64,000 bases of DNA from Russula earlei. Lineage: Eukaryota > Basidiomycota > Agaricomycetes > Russulales > Russulaceae. Shown one piece after another: positions 45,532 to 56,269 of this stretch. The notes under the pieces are model-generated. The model searched no databases. It was not told where the DNA came from and saw only the letters and a list, made by a program, of their open reading frames with translations. The stretch covers positions 29,083 through 93,082 of the forward strand of contig JAGFNK010000187.1 in NCBI GenBank assembly GCA_025769875.1, in the 5' to 3' direction. How positions within the stretch are numbered: position 1 is the stretch's first letter; each line of letters begins with the position of its first letter. The position numbers and the translations under genes are program-made.

Positions 45532-48500
45532 TTAAAAGCGAGCTCGGTCGGAGGGTCACCGGATCCGGCGGTCCCCGGTCGTCCCTCTTTGGCCAGACCG
45601 AATCGCCTTTTTCGACCGGCGCGATTATCAAATCAAAGTTACTAAGCGTTACTCAGCGGTGAAAAAAATCTTTTCGAGCGTGAAAACAGGGGCCACGCGC
45701 GCGAAAAGATCCACCCCGCATCGTGCTCTCCTCTCTTCCCTCCCTCCTCCCATGTCCTCTACCCCACTCCCGCCTTACTCTCCCCCGTGCGCTGCCATCC
45801 TTCCGACCTCCCCTGACAATGCCACCGTCATCACGTTCGACACGTTCAAGAGCGGTCAAATCGGTGCGCGTTCGGTCTTCCCCCTATTTCGGTCGTTTTC
45901 CTCTCCCCCCTCCGCTCTCCTTCGCACAGTGCTGAGTATGTACTTCCAGGTCTATGTCGCGCGGTGCGCATGTGCGAGGCAGCCGTCTAAACGTTGCGGA
46001 CTGGCCCTATGGGAGTCTCACGGCCTTTGTGCGTTTTCGTCTTTCGCCCCTTTTTCCCGGTTTCTCTCTCCCCCCTCCCTTTTGGTCGTTTTTTTTCTTT
46101 CCCTTTCCTTTGCTTCTCACTCACCTCTCCTTAACCAGCATGTTCAGGTCGGCTCATTGAACACTCAGTGCTTCTCTTTCGTTTTGGTGGGTTTTCGAAC
46201 GAGCCCCTTTACCGGCACTTCTCGCGGTGACCGCGGTCCCTTTTCCCGTGTCCCTGTGACCTGTTGCGTTTTCGTGGGACACGACTACTTCTAGCACCAC
46301 ACGCCTGCCCCACACTCAACACCCTGAGGACGGAACGCGGGTCGCGCACCGACGACGCTCCTATGCATCGTCCTGTCCTGTCCTCCCTCCTCCCATCTCC
46401 CATCTCCTCTACCCAACTCCCACCCCTGGCGAGCGACGACGGGTTTGTGTGCCACAGACACTCCTTTGATGCGTTTTCGGTTTCGACGCTCTTTTATTCG
46501 TTCTTTCTGAAAATAGGGGTCGCGGTGCGGTGCGGATCGTGCTTTCCTCTCCCCTCCGCTCTGCTCCACCCCGGTCTCCCTCTTCCCAAGCAGGCCCCTG
46601 ATGCTTACACCCTGTGGCCCCATTCCCCTCTCCTGTGTCACTGAAGTGGTGACGATGACGACGACTTGGGCATGCTATAGCCACCTCGCGACGGCCATGA
46701 ATCGTGAGCATGGCCCATGGCCTCTGTGACGATCTGGCCGCCGTGACGGCGACGTGCCCATGGCCATGACGATGGCACGTTTGCGCTGGCTCTTTCTCCC
46801 CCGCCACCTCCATGCTTTGCTACAGTGATGATGACGACGACTCGGGCATGGCCATTGACCTTGCGACGGCCATGAATCTTGAGCATGGCCCATGGGCACT
46901 CTGGCCGCCCTGAAAAGATTGCTTTCGAGCGAGCGTGAAAGAGGCCGCGTGCGACCCGTACCCCTATCGTCTTCTCCTCCTTCCTCCCCTCCCTTCTCCT
47001 CTATATCATACGCGAGCCGCACGACCGAGAGCGCGGCATGATCCACTCTCTCAAGCATTTCGTCTTCGCCTTTTTTTCGCCTTTTTCTCTCCCCTCCCAC
47101 TCTCTCCCCATCGCCCCGGTGCGTCCTGTACTTCTCCTTCTTTTCTTCGTTCTTCTGACGTCGCCTGACGACACAGCGATGGTGCGGCCATCAATAGTTT
47201 TCGAGCGCGCAAAAAGGGGGCACGCAGGATGCGTACCCCTATCGTCCTCTCCTCGCTCAACTCTCCTCTACCTCCCAGCCACAAGAGCCCGCAATGGCCA
47301 TGAAAAAAAATCCGTGCAATCACGAACCCCGTGCGCTTTTTCTTTTTCTTTTTGTTTCCTTCTTTCTTTTGCAACAGCACAGCCAGGTCCGCGGTGATGA
47401 CCCAGCGGTCAGTGCGCGCGATGCGTTTTCGTTTCGCGGGCCCGGTGCATTTTTTTAAATTTCTACTCATTTGCTGCAAAACGCGAGGACGCAACCGGCA
47501 CCACAGTGGCCTGTACGCCTTTCCTGTTTTTTTTTTTTTTTTTTTTTTTTCTTCTCGATTCACTCTCGATTTCTAACGTGTCATAGTAACAGCACGGCCA
47601 GGTCCGCAACGATAATACCGCCATCAAGCTCGGCCTCAAATGACAAGTCACTCAAATGTTCAACGATCTGCGATTATTGCGCTTGACCTGTTCCAGCTGG
47701 CTTTCTTTTACCGGTGCGTGCGTGTGTCCGGTTTTCCCTTTTTCTTTCCTCGGATTTCTATCCAACACCTGCTTCCGACCATACGTGGCCTTTCGCACGC
47801 CAAACAAGGGCCATTCTTGCGGTAGCCCCTCTCCTCCACCCGGCTCCACCCCACCCCATCGCTCATGTACGCGGCCTTCCCCTCGCCTCGCCTCGCCTCC
47901 CATCCCGGTCTCTCTACGCGGGGATTCGCGAGCCCACAATGGGCCGTTCTCCCCGCTCTCTGTGCCCTCTTCCCGATTCCCACTCGGTTCCCATCCCTAT
48001 CCCAGTCTCTTCCCATCCCATCCCCTTGATGCACGGCACGGTTCTCTTTCTCGCGATGATGGCTTTTGTTTCAATCACCGCGCCCGTGAGCTTTCTTTTC
48101 CTTTGCTCTGTTATCTTTCATTTACCTTGCGCGCGGTGGCGTTGTCCCCCTTTTTGTGTGGCCCTTTCTTTCTCACTCTTTCTAACGTCTTCTCACAGCA
48201 ACCGCGTGAATGCGCTGTCGTCATCACTGTCATGAGGTCTCAATTGGTGCCTCCTCCACGCGCGACTGTCGTTGGCTGCATTTCAAGCAAACTTTTCATC
48301 ACGCCGACAGTCCTTTTTCATTGAGATGGTTTCGTGCGAGCCCTTATCTTTGGCGCTTTCAGGACGAGATTGGTTCGTGGATTCGTGTGTATGTGGGCTG
48401 TGTAGCTGATGCAGGTGCCATGTGCCCGTGTGATCATGGTGGCATGTATTACTGCACCCCGTGCGACGGTCTTTTTAACGGGCGCTCCTCTACGGCGGGC

Positions 48501-49858
48501 AAGCAGAGGTCGCTTGGCGAATTTGCGTAAATGTGTGCAGAAGTCCCATTCTGGCACAGCCTCGAGTGGCTCGCGCGCTCACCACGTGCTTGATTTTTCC
48601 TTCTCAATTTGTCTCCCTTCGATTACCCGGAAACGCGATAACGCCTGGAATGTGGACACGAGTACTGGCACCACAGTCAAGACCCCTTAGAGCCACGACC
48701 AGTTCCCTCAAGCACCGTGTCCCTGTGCTCAACTACAGGGATCTTTGCGTGTGTTTTCGTTTTCATGTTTGCGCGTTCTCTCCCCTTCTCTTTTCCCTCT
48801 TCCTTCCCTCAGTGCAACATTACATTGTCCCATTTCACAAGAATCTCCAAGTCTTTGTCTGTGACTTGCCTGTTCCTGTTGGCTTTCTTTCATTGGTGCT
48901 TCTTCCCTCTTCTGACAACGGAAGGACGTGCGAGCCGGCCAATTCCCACACCCGAACCCTGATGGCACGTGACGGATTCCCGCGCTTGCCATGTCACGTG
49001 TTGAGTTGTGTCTTGGCCTTCTCTTCCCTCGGCCCATTTCCTGCAATCACCATGTGGGATGTGATCATCCAGTTGACTATGTTACTTTCAGTGAATATAA
49101 TGATTTCATAAGATTATTTCTATTTTCCACTGATAAACGAGTTGATCTATATCCAGTTTAACTGGGCTGAGCTGTAGCACTATGGTTGGTTGAGTGATTA
49201 ACATCAAGGACAGATACTGTTTGGCAGTTGACTTGGCCATATGATGAATTGCTATCTTTGATAGGATCATGGTAAGAGTTTTGTTTTTGGTTGAGATCGA
49301 GGCAGTTACTAATTGGCAAATGAGGTGCCTGTGCTATGGTGAATGGCTCCTCTTTTATAGGATGATATTAAAATCTCTGTTGCTTCTCATGGCAAGGCTA
49401 ATAACTGAGGGGTGTTCAAGTCAATTTCAGTATCTGCTATAAAGGTGGTTTCATGAGGGGAAGGGAAGAAGAATGTAGTGTGAAATTTTAATAAGGTAAG
49501 TGTAAGAAGACATGAATTCAGTGTATTGATTGATTGTTCTGCTAGATGACATGAAGATTATAAAGAATTACACATTCACTCAAAAAGGGATTACACCCAG
49601 TAATGAGTGATGTTAAAGGCATATTAGGGCCTTTTAGAAACAGAATTTTGAACCCCTACAGAAACTCTTGAAACTCTGGGATTTTTCAGAGATCACCAAT
49701 ATAACTACTAAAATAACTGCTAAAATGGGCCTTACAAGTAAAATGGATTACACATGGTGATGATATACCTCCTCTCCCTTTATCCAAAGGAGGTTCACAC
49801 ATGAAGAGAATGCTCACAGCCTGCCGAAGGCGCACCCCTGGGGCGTAGCCCCATATAA
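45532..49858 (+). mobile_element. Array unit 3, non-autonomous Helitron-like, CpG-rich
   Basis: It starts with GGTCGGAGGGTCACCGG at 45545, is CpG-rich to about 49050 and has an AT-rich tail matching that of unit 1. It reaches the first hairpin (49839-49853) but lacks the second, where unrelated sequence begins (TATAATTG). It shares submodules with units 1 and 2 in changed order, so internal shuffling has occurred. No gene is recognised. Confidence 0.75.
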
Positions 49859-50150
49859 TTGTTTCTTGTAAGAGAGTAAGTTGAGCATAAGGCTCGACTT
49901 CTTGGTACAGCAGAGTATTTATACGATATCTCAACAATGGCTGATCCAATTCATATGAAACTTGGGGTGCGTAAAGCCGAGGACCAGTAGTATTTAAAAG
50001 CATAGAGCGCAATTCAAAAGTATCAGAAATGACTCACGTGTGAGTCATCCTTTTCTAGTATCTGTCATCAAATGGTAAGCGATAAGTAAGCAATCAGTAA
50101 GCCGGCCACTAAGCAAATCACTAAGCAATCACTAAGCAGAAGTAAGCACA
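49859..50150. other. Junction segment between array and Helitron copy 2
   Basis: No gene is seen. It holds an 18-bp perfect palindrome, TGACTCACGTGTGAGTCA (about 50031-50048), a TATA-like GTATTTATACG (about 49914) and short direct repeats of CACTAAGCAA / CAGTAAGC (about 50070-50140). It could be a small insertion that removed the last hairpin of unit 3. Confidence 0.4.
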
Positions 50151-50209
50151 GACAAGTTGTAATTTCATGCCTTAGGCATGAAATTAAAACTTGTCAGGGG
50201 CTGCGCCCC
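50151..50209 (-). repeat. Compound 3' hairpin of Helitron copy 2
   Basis: A perfect 12+1+12 palindrome (50161-50185, AATTTCATGCCT and its complement) sits inside the outer pair GACAAGTT / AACTTGTC (50151-50158 and 50188-50195). A GC stem (GGGGCTGCGCCCC, 50197-50209) lies beside it. Position after the gene fits a Helitron 3' terminator; some resemblance to a transcription terminator cannot be excluded. Confidence 0.7.
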
Positions 50210-53200
50210 CGAACCCCCTGCCGTTGCCCAGGTGTAATCGCTCGGGTGTGATCCTTTTTTGTTTAAAGCCTCTTTGCATAATCCCTTTTTTGCTTAAACA
50301 GAAAGTAATCAACTCATCACTATGTATAATCTTTTACATGGTAAAGCAGAACAAACAATACATACACTGAACACACATCTTGTTATAGTAACACTTCACT
50401 ATATAGTATATTCTTAGTGGAAGCCTCCCTCTTCTCTTCCTCCCAAATCACCTTGATGTTGGAGACAGAGGTCACCCTTGACACCCCAACATAGAATTGC
50501 CCATGTGTGAAGACTGGCTTTCTTAAATCCAACCCAACATGTTTCAGTGTTTGCCCTTGTGACTTGTTGATGGTCATGGCAAAGCATGCCCTCACAGGGA
50601 ATTGCCTCCTTGTAAACTTGAAAGCAACTTGATCCTCTGTTGGTTGGCAAGGGATCCTTGGGATGAAGACCTTCTCCCTTGCATGCTCCCCTGTTATCAG
50701 CTCAACTTCTAGCACCCTGTTGCTAGACCTCCTCAAGATCCCTCTGCTCCCATTGCAGACACCATGCCTGGCATCCAAGTTCCTCAGCACCATCACAGGA
50801 CAACCCACCTTGAGCTCTAGCTTGGCAAGAGGAAGTCCAGAGCAGTTGATAGAGTTCAGGTACTCCACTGGATAGTTCAGCATCACATCAGCATCCCCAC
50901 TCTGCTCAGAAGTGGGAATGCTGTCTGCACTCTGAAACACCTGTCCTCTCCCTGGGAACCTCCTAAGCACCTCCTTGTTGATGCTGTCCACATCAGTGTT
51001 AAGGCTAGAAAGGATGGCACGCTCTGCAAAGAACTGGGAAGAAGGGTTGCCAGTGTTAAGGCCAGGGTAGATGCTGTCAATCAGAGAGGAAACTGTGTTC
51101 TCCCTGCACTTCATATAGGGGGGGAAGATGGATGATAGAGTTTGGATCAGTGTGCCTGCCTTTTCCAACCTCCAGTTGCCACTGTGCAAAGTTGGCCTCA
51201 GCTTGAATGCCAGTGTTGAGGCGCATATTTTGGTGGAGATGAAGCACTGTGATGGATCTCCAGAGGGGGGAGTGCTGTAGGCAGGCACCTACTATCTGAG
51301 GCCTTGATCCTTGCACAATAACAGGAAGGATCTGCTGAAAGTCACCACCAAAGACAAAGGTAAGTCCACCAAAGGGCTTGTCAGAGCCACAGATGTCCTG
51401 GAATGACCTGTCCACTGTCTCCATCACATGCCTGTGCTGCATGGGAGCCTCATCCCAAATGACCAAGTCAGTAATGTGAATCAGGTCTGCTAAGTGTGAG
51501 TTTTTGGGGATGTTGCAGACAGTGGACTCATGGGAGGGAATGGGGATCTTGAAACAGGAGTGTGCAGTGCGCCCTCCCTTGAGAAGGAGTGCAGCAATGC
51601 CAGAGGAAGCAACACAGAGCACAATCTTGTGTTGAGAGCGCAGATGGTAGCAGAGGGTGTTGTAGAGATAAGTCTTTCCAGTACCCCCAGGGCCATGAAG
51701 AAAGAAGATCTCCCCTGTCTTGTTGAGGACAGCAGAGGTGATCCCCACAAAAGCAGTCTGCTGGTCAATATTAAGTTTGTCAATAGACTCAGCTGCAAGA
51801 ACAGCCTGTTCCTCTAGATCATACTGGTGCTGCTCCTGAATGAGGGGATTCCCTGCAATGGCCCCCCAGTTCTCAACAAACTGAGGCATGGTTGGCCAAT
51901 CCTGAAGTCTCTTGGCAGAGTGGGAGAGGAGGAGGTCAATGAGATAGAGGCCATAGTCCTTCACCTGTTCATCAGTTGGCTCTGGGATGTTGAGATGATG
52001 CTGGAGCTTGTGCTTGAGGTCATCACAGATAGATGCAGAGAATCTGTCCCAAAGTGCCCTAGGTTGAGAAGGGATGCAGTCCTTGAGGATGGTGACAAAG
52101 AGGTGGCACAGCTGAGCACCTGTGCACATATGACTGGCTTCCTCCAAGCATTGCTGCCACTCTTGATCATCTTCTAGAAGACCTCTTGCAATGCAAGCCT
52201 CTCTGAAAGAGGGATAGAGAGTGCCTTCAAATGAGCAAAGGTGTTCAAAGGAGGTAGCACCCTTGACAGAGGTGAGAAGGAGGCGCAGGTAGAAGCGCTC
52301 TCCAGAAGTAGGGTGAGCATGAAACATCCTCCCAATAGCAAAGCCCTTCTCCCTTGGAGTCCACCTATGAGTGCTTTTGTTCCAGACCATCTTAGAGGGA
52401 TAGTCTTGGTAAAGAAGATCCAGAATGTCAGAGCCTTCTGGAGCAGCAGCATTGGCCTCAAACCATCCAGTGAGTGTGGTGGGCTTATTTGGGACCTCCT
52501 CAAGAACTTGAGGATTGTAGACAACACTGTGCTGATCAGGAAGATGGACCTGGAGGTGCACCACATTTGGAACCTGCTCCTGTAGCTCAAAGAGAAAGAG
52601 TCTCCACACAGCCTCACAGCTGCTGACATATCTGGCATCCAAGTAGAGCTTGACCTCATCCATGCACCTGCCAAACTGCATAGTGGTCCTGTCATGGCCC
52701 TTGTAGACATACTTGTAGATATACTTGAGAGCCTTGACAGAGGCAACAGACTCCACATTGATGTGACACCTGTACTTCCAGATGAGAAAAGGGGAATGAC
52801 AGACCACCCATTGGTTTGTGATCTCCTTGCCACCAATGAGATGAGCATGGCCAGTGTCCCTCCTCCTGGTGCATGCATAAGAGTCCTCAGTCACAGAAGT
52901 CTCCTCTCTAAAGGGCTTAGGAAAACCCTTGAAACATGAGCCATTCACCATGCAAGGGGAATTCCTGTTCTGGTTGCCACAGGGCCTGTGAACCATGAAC
53001 TTCTTGATGAGTTCAAGCAGCTCAGGATTGTCTTCTGGGAACTCAGAAGACATGAGACTGTCAATCTGGTCAGGGGTGCGCAACTTGGAGTGGGGCTGAA
53101 GGAAGACAATGATGTGGGCATGGGGGAGGCCCCTCTTCTGAAACTCTATGGTGTAAAGGTGAGCTGCCCAATCACCCAGCAAGCCAGCCTTGATGTCATT

Positions 53201-54754
53201 GATGAGGGACCTGAGCTTGGCATGAAAGACTCTGACCACCAAGTCAGGGCGCTCATTGGCAGTCTGCCCAGGGAGGAGAGCAGAGTGAACCTCAGGCCAA
53301 GAGGGATTGGCAGTCATGGTGATGAAGAGGTCACCCCCACCATAGAAGTGGTTGATGGCCAAGGCATCTTGGAGATGCTGCTGCATGTTTCCGGTGCTGC
53401 CAGAGAAGCTGGAGGGAAGGATGAATCTCTTGCCTAGTTGGTCCCTGTCAACATCAACATTGGCAGCAACAGCATCTGCCAGACCCTTATAGATCTCCAC
53501 CCTGAGCTTGTTTTGATTCATCCTGATGAAGTTAAGGCGATACTGCTCTGCAACTGCCCATGCCTCACAGGCATACACTTGAAAGAGTTTGCCAGAGAGG
53601 AAGATGTGATGAGAGTCAGAGAGATGAGGGCGAATATGAAGGTGATAGCGATGAAATTGAGCCAAGGAAACACACTTCCTCTGAGCAGGGCCACCTTGGA
53701 CATTTTGATAAGGGATGTTTGGGAACCATCCTAACTGGCCAGTGGGAAAAAGCAAGACATATCTGAGTGAGGGGTAGAAAGGATGGGTATCAGAGATGCG
53801 CTGTAGAGGGCCCTCCCTAAGGTGTAAGATGATATCTTGTGAATGCCTAGGCTCATCCCCATCACCTGGAATAATGGCTGCAATCTCATTGATGGCAGCA
53901 TCAGGGGCATTATAGCGATGCCTATCACATGCAGCATCAAAGTGAAGTGAGAGAGTGCAGTCTTGCTCTCTAGGAAGGTGGTGAGTCAACTCATAAGCCT
54001 GCTTGAACTTCTGGACTGCAGCATGAGAGCGATAGAGCATGTCCTGAAGAGTTTGCATGGTGTTCTGATGCAAGTGAGAGTTGGCAGGATGGGCCATGCG
54101 CATATTGAGGGCCTGGTCAGGGTCATAAATGTAGAGTTGAGCATAAGAAGGGGCAGCAGCATCAGGTCCCTCTGGTGGCAAAAGAGACCCAATTCTGTGA
54201 ATGAGCTCCCCATGAAGCTTAAAGACCCAAGGCCCTTGTCCTTGATTAATAGAATGATCCACTTGTCTTCCCACTGAGGTAAAGGCCAAAGCATTATTAT
54301 AAGAGAGAATATGAAGGTGAAATGCTTTAGAAGTGGGATCTTGGCCAGTGAGGAGGTTGTAAAGCTCAGGGGGACATGGATGAAGAGCAGGAAGGGCAAT
54401 CTTGCCACTCAAGCAACACATGCCAAACTTGGGGGTCCTTTTAGATGAGTTGGTAAGGCGCTCATCTAGCCAATGGAGTGCCTTGCAGAAAGAGCATTGG
54501 ATGGTCAAGTCCTTAAGATCATGAATGGCCCATGTAGGATCAAAAGGACATTGTGCCATTGGCATGGCTTGAGGGGGTGGCAGCTGAGGTTGCTATAATA
54601 TTTATTAGGTATATAGTTTTCCTTTAAAGAATAGAAACTTACAGGCAAGGGATCTTCTGGATAAACTTGGGCATGAGGATAAGGAAGAGGGCTTGGAGGA
54701 GCAGAGGATGGAGAAGGAGGTGGAGAAGGAACAGGGGAAGAAGGAGGGGGAGGA

Positions 54755-54859
54755 GTGGGAGGGGCAGGAGCAGGGGCAGGGGCAGGGGCAGGGGCAGGGG
54801 CAGGAGCAGGAGCAGGAGCAGGGGCAGGGGCAGGAGCAGGAGCAGGGGCAGGGGCAGGG

Positions 54860-54897
<38 letters not shown>
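54755..54897 (+). repeat. Hexanucleotide repeat (GGGGCA / GGAGCA), about 23 units
   Basis: An uninterrupted run of GGGGCA and GGAGCA hexamers. On the minus strand it encodes a (Pro-Ala)n stretch in a Helitron exon. The plus strand has many closely spaced G4 runs and could form quadruplexes. Confidence 0.93.
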
Positions 54898-55430
54898 CAT
54901 AGAAGAAGGGCCAGAAAGGATAGCAGCAGTTGGATTTGCCTATAGTCATGCAAGCCATTTAGCTGAAATATATATAATCATGTATAATCGAGCTTACATG
55001 AGTGGAAACATGATGACCTCTCAATTGTGGAGAAGAAAGAGCAGCAAGCTGAGCAGCCAAGTTAGCTGGCAGGTTGGGATACTGCCTATTAGAAGAATGA
55101 GGAGGGACAGGGACAGGAAAGGCAGGAACAGGAATAGAAGCCTGATTAACAAGAAATCTTGACATGGATGAAGGCCCAAAAGGGATTGGGGCCATTGAAA
55201 TAGTCTATAGTAAGGCAAGTTAATATTTAATAAACTATTTTAGATGATTAAAACTTACAGAAGCAGGGACATGATGACCTCTTTGCAGTGGAGGAGGAAG
55301 GGCAGCAAGCTGAGCAGCCAAGTCAGCTGGCAAATACTGATACTGTCTACTGGAATGAGGAAGAGGTGGGTTAGTAGTAAGATCAGGAGTGGACAGAGAG
55401 CCAGAGCCAGATCTATAGACAGCAGCAGCA

Positions 55431-55436
55431 GCAGAG

Positions 55437-55473
<37 letters not shown>

Positions 55474-55478
55474 CAGGG
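55431..55478 (+). repeat. AGAGCC hexanucleotide repeat in a Helitron exon
   Basis: About eight AGAGCC units (55431-55478), encoding a Gly-Ser repeat on the minus strand in the exon 55504-55259. It is a separate low-complexity expansion from the Pro-Ala repeat in the neighbouring exon. Confidence 0.88.
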
Positions 55479-56031
55479 GCAGCAGAATGTGACCTTGTAA
55501 TAATCTGTAACTGATAGTCATTATTGAAAAAAGCCTATTTTGAGATGAAGTTGACTTACAGGGGGAGGGGCAAGGAGAGAAGTGGCAGAGGTTTGTCCAT
55601 AATGCTGTGGAGGAACAGGCATTGGTTGAAGGGCAGCCACTTGAGCAGCCAAATTAGCTGGTAAGTGATGATAGACTTGTCCTTGAAATTGAACAGGTTG
55701 TCTGGCAGTTGAGGTGCCAGCAGGTGTCCTACGCTGTTCAGGACTGCCCAAAGTGCAACTGGCATGCTCAGTTTGACGTGCAGCAGCAAAAAGAGACAGG
55801 ACCATCACCATCAGCAATGCTGTAATTAAAACATAGTAAACATACCTTGTTGATTGTTGAAAAGGGTGGAAGTTGAAGGGTTGTGAGTGACTGAAAAACA
55901 TATTTAAAAAAATATGCAGCTGCCCAGAAAGTGGGGGACTCACTTTGTAGAGAAACTGGACTGTTCAGTGGAGGCAGAGGATGATGGTTGGAGGCAGAGG
56001 TAAGATTTCCGCAGCACCAACAGGCAAGCAC

Positions 56032-56269
56032 CTGTTTATGTCCCCAGAGCCCAAGTTCCGTGTCATGTGCAGCCTGGCCTGGTTAACTAGGCCCTGCAAC
56101 CGCTATGCCTTACGCCATGAACCACAGCACACACGCATACACCCCAGCTCCATCTAAACAGAATCCAGACACTAACATCATTTCATGCAAAGTCTTATAT
56201 TTATATGAGCAGGAAGTAAATTACATCCCATAAATATTACAAAAGACTATGTAGGCAGGAGTAAGGGTG
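56032..56269. other. Spacer upstream of Helitron copy 2
   Basis: No gene or named repeat is recognised. The Helitron 5' terminus may lie here. Confidence 0.4.

Larger units (their letters stand above)
50151..56031 (-). mobile_element. Helitron copy 2, nearly complete
   Basis: On the minus strand it carries a multi-exon gene with HUH/Rep and Pif1 helicase domains and, about 170 bp after the stop, a compound 3' hairpin (50151-50209). Its 3' end differs from that of copy 1, although the proteins are very similar over the shared part. The exact 5' end (TC) could not be fixed. Confidence 0.85.
50383..56031 (-). pseudogene. Helitron Rep/helicase gene, at least six exons, one frameshift
   Basis: The main exon (54592-50383) starts with a cysteine motif (CSFC near 54490). 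It contains the Helitron_like_N domain with the HUH-type GLPHAHIIVFL (about 53125), the two catalytic tyrosines in YIYKYVYKGHD (about 52720), and the Pif1-like helicase with Walker A GPGGTGKT (about 51690). A run of seven C at about 51117-51123, six in copy 1, shifts the frame before the last 230 residues. Upstream exons are 54939-54643, 55204-54998, 55504-55259, 55819-55560 and possibly more to 56031. The introns are 50, 58, 54 and 55 bp with good GTAAG donors; exons 2-4 are phase 0-0. The N-terminal extension is Pro/Ala/Ser-rich with a repeated LPANLAAQLAAL-type motif. Helitron proteins nick and unwind DNA for rolling-circle transposition. Confidence 0.9.

Noticed and set aside
50151..50209. 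Possible bacterial-type intrinsic terminator or retron-like hairpin
   Set aside because: The context is a eukaryotic Helitron 3' end, with no bacterial genes nearby. The structure is better explained as a transposon terminus.
54755..55162. Plus-strand (Gly-Ala)n open frame
   Set aside because: It is the antisense of the Pro-Ala repeat in the Helitron exon; splice sites and family homology are on the minus strand.
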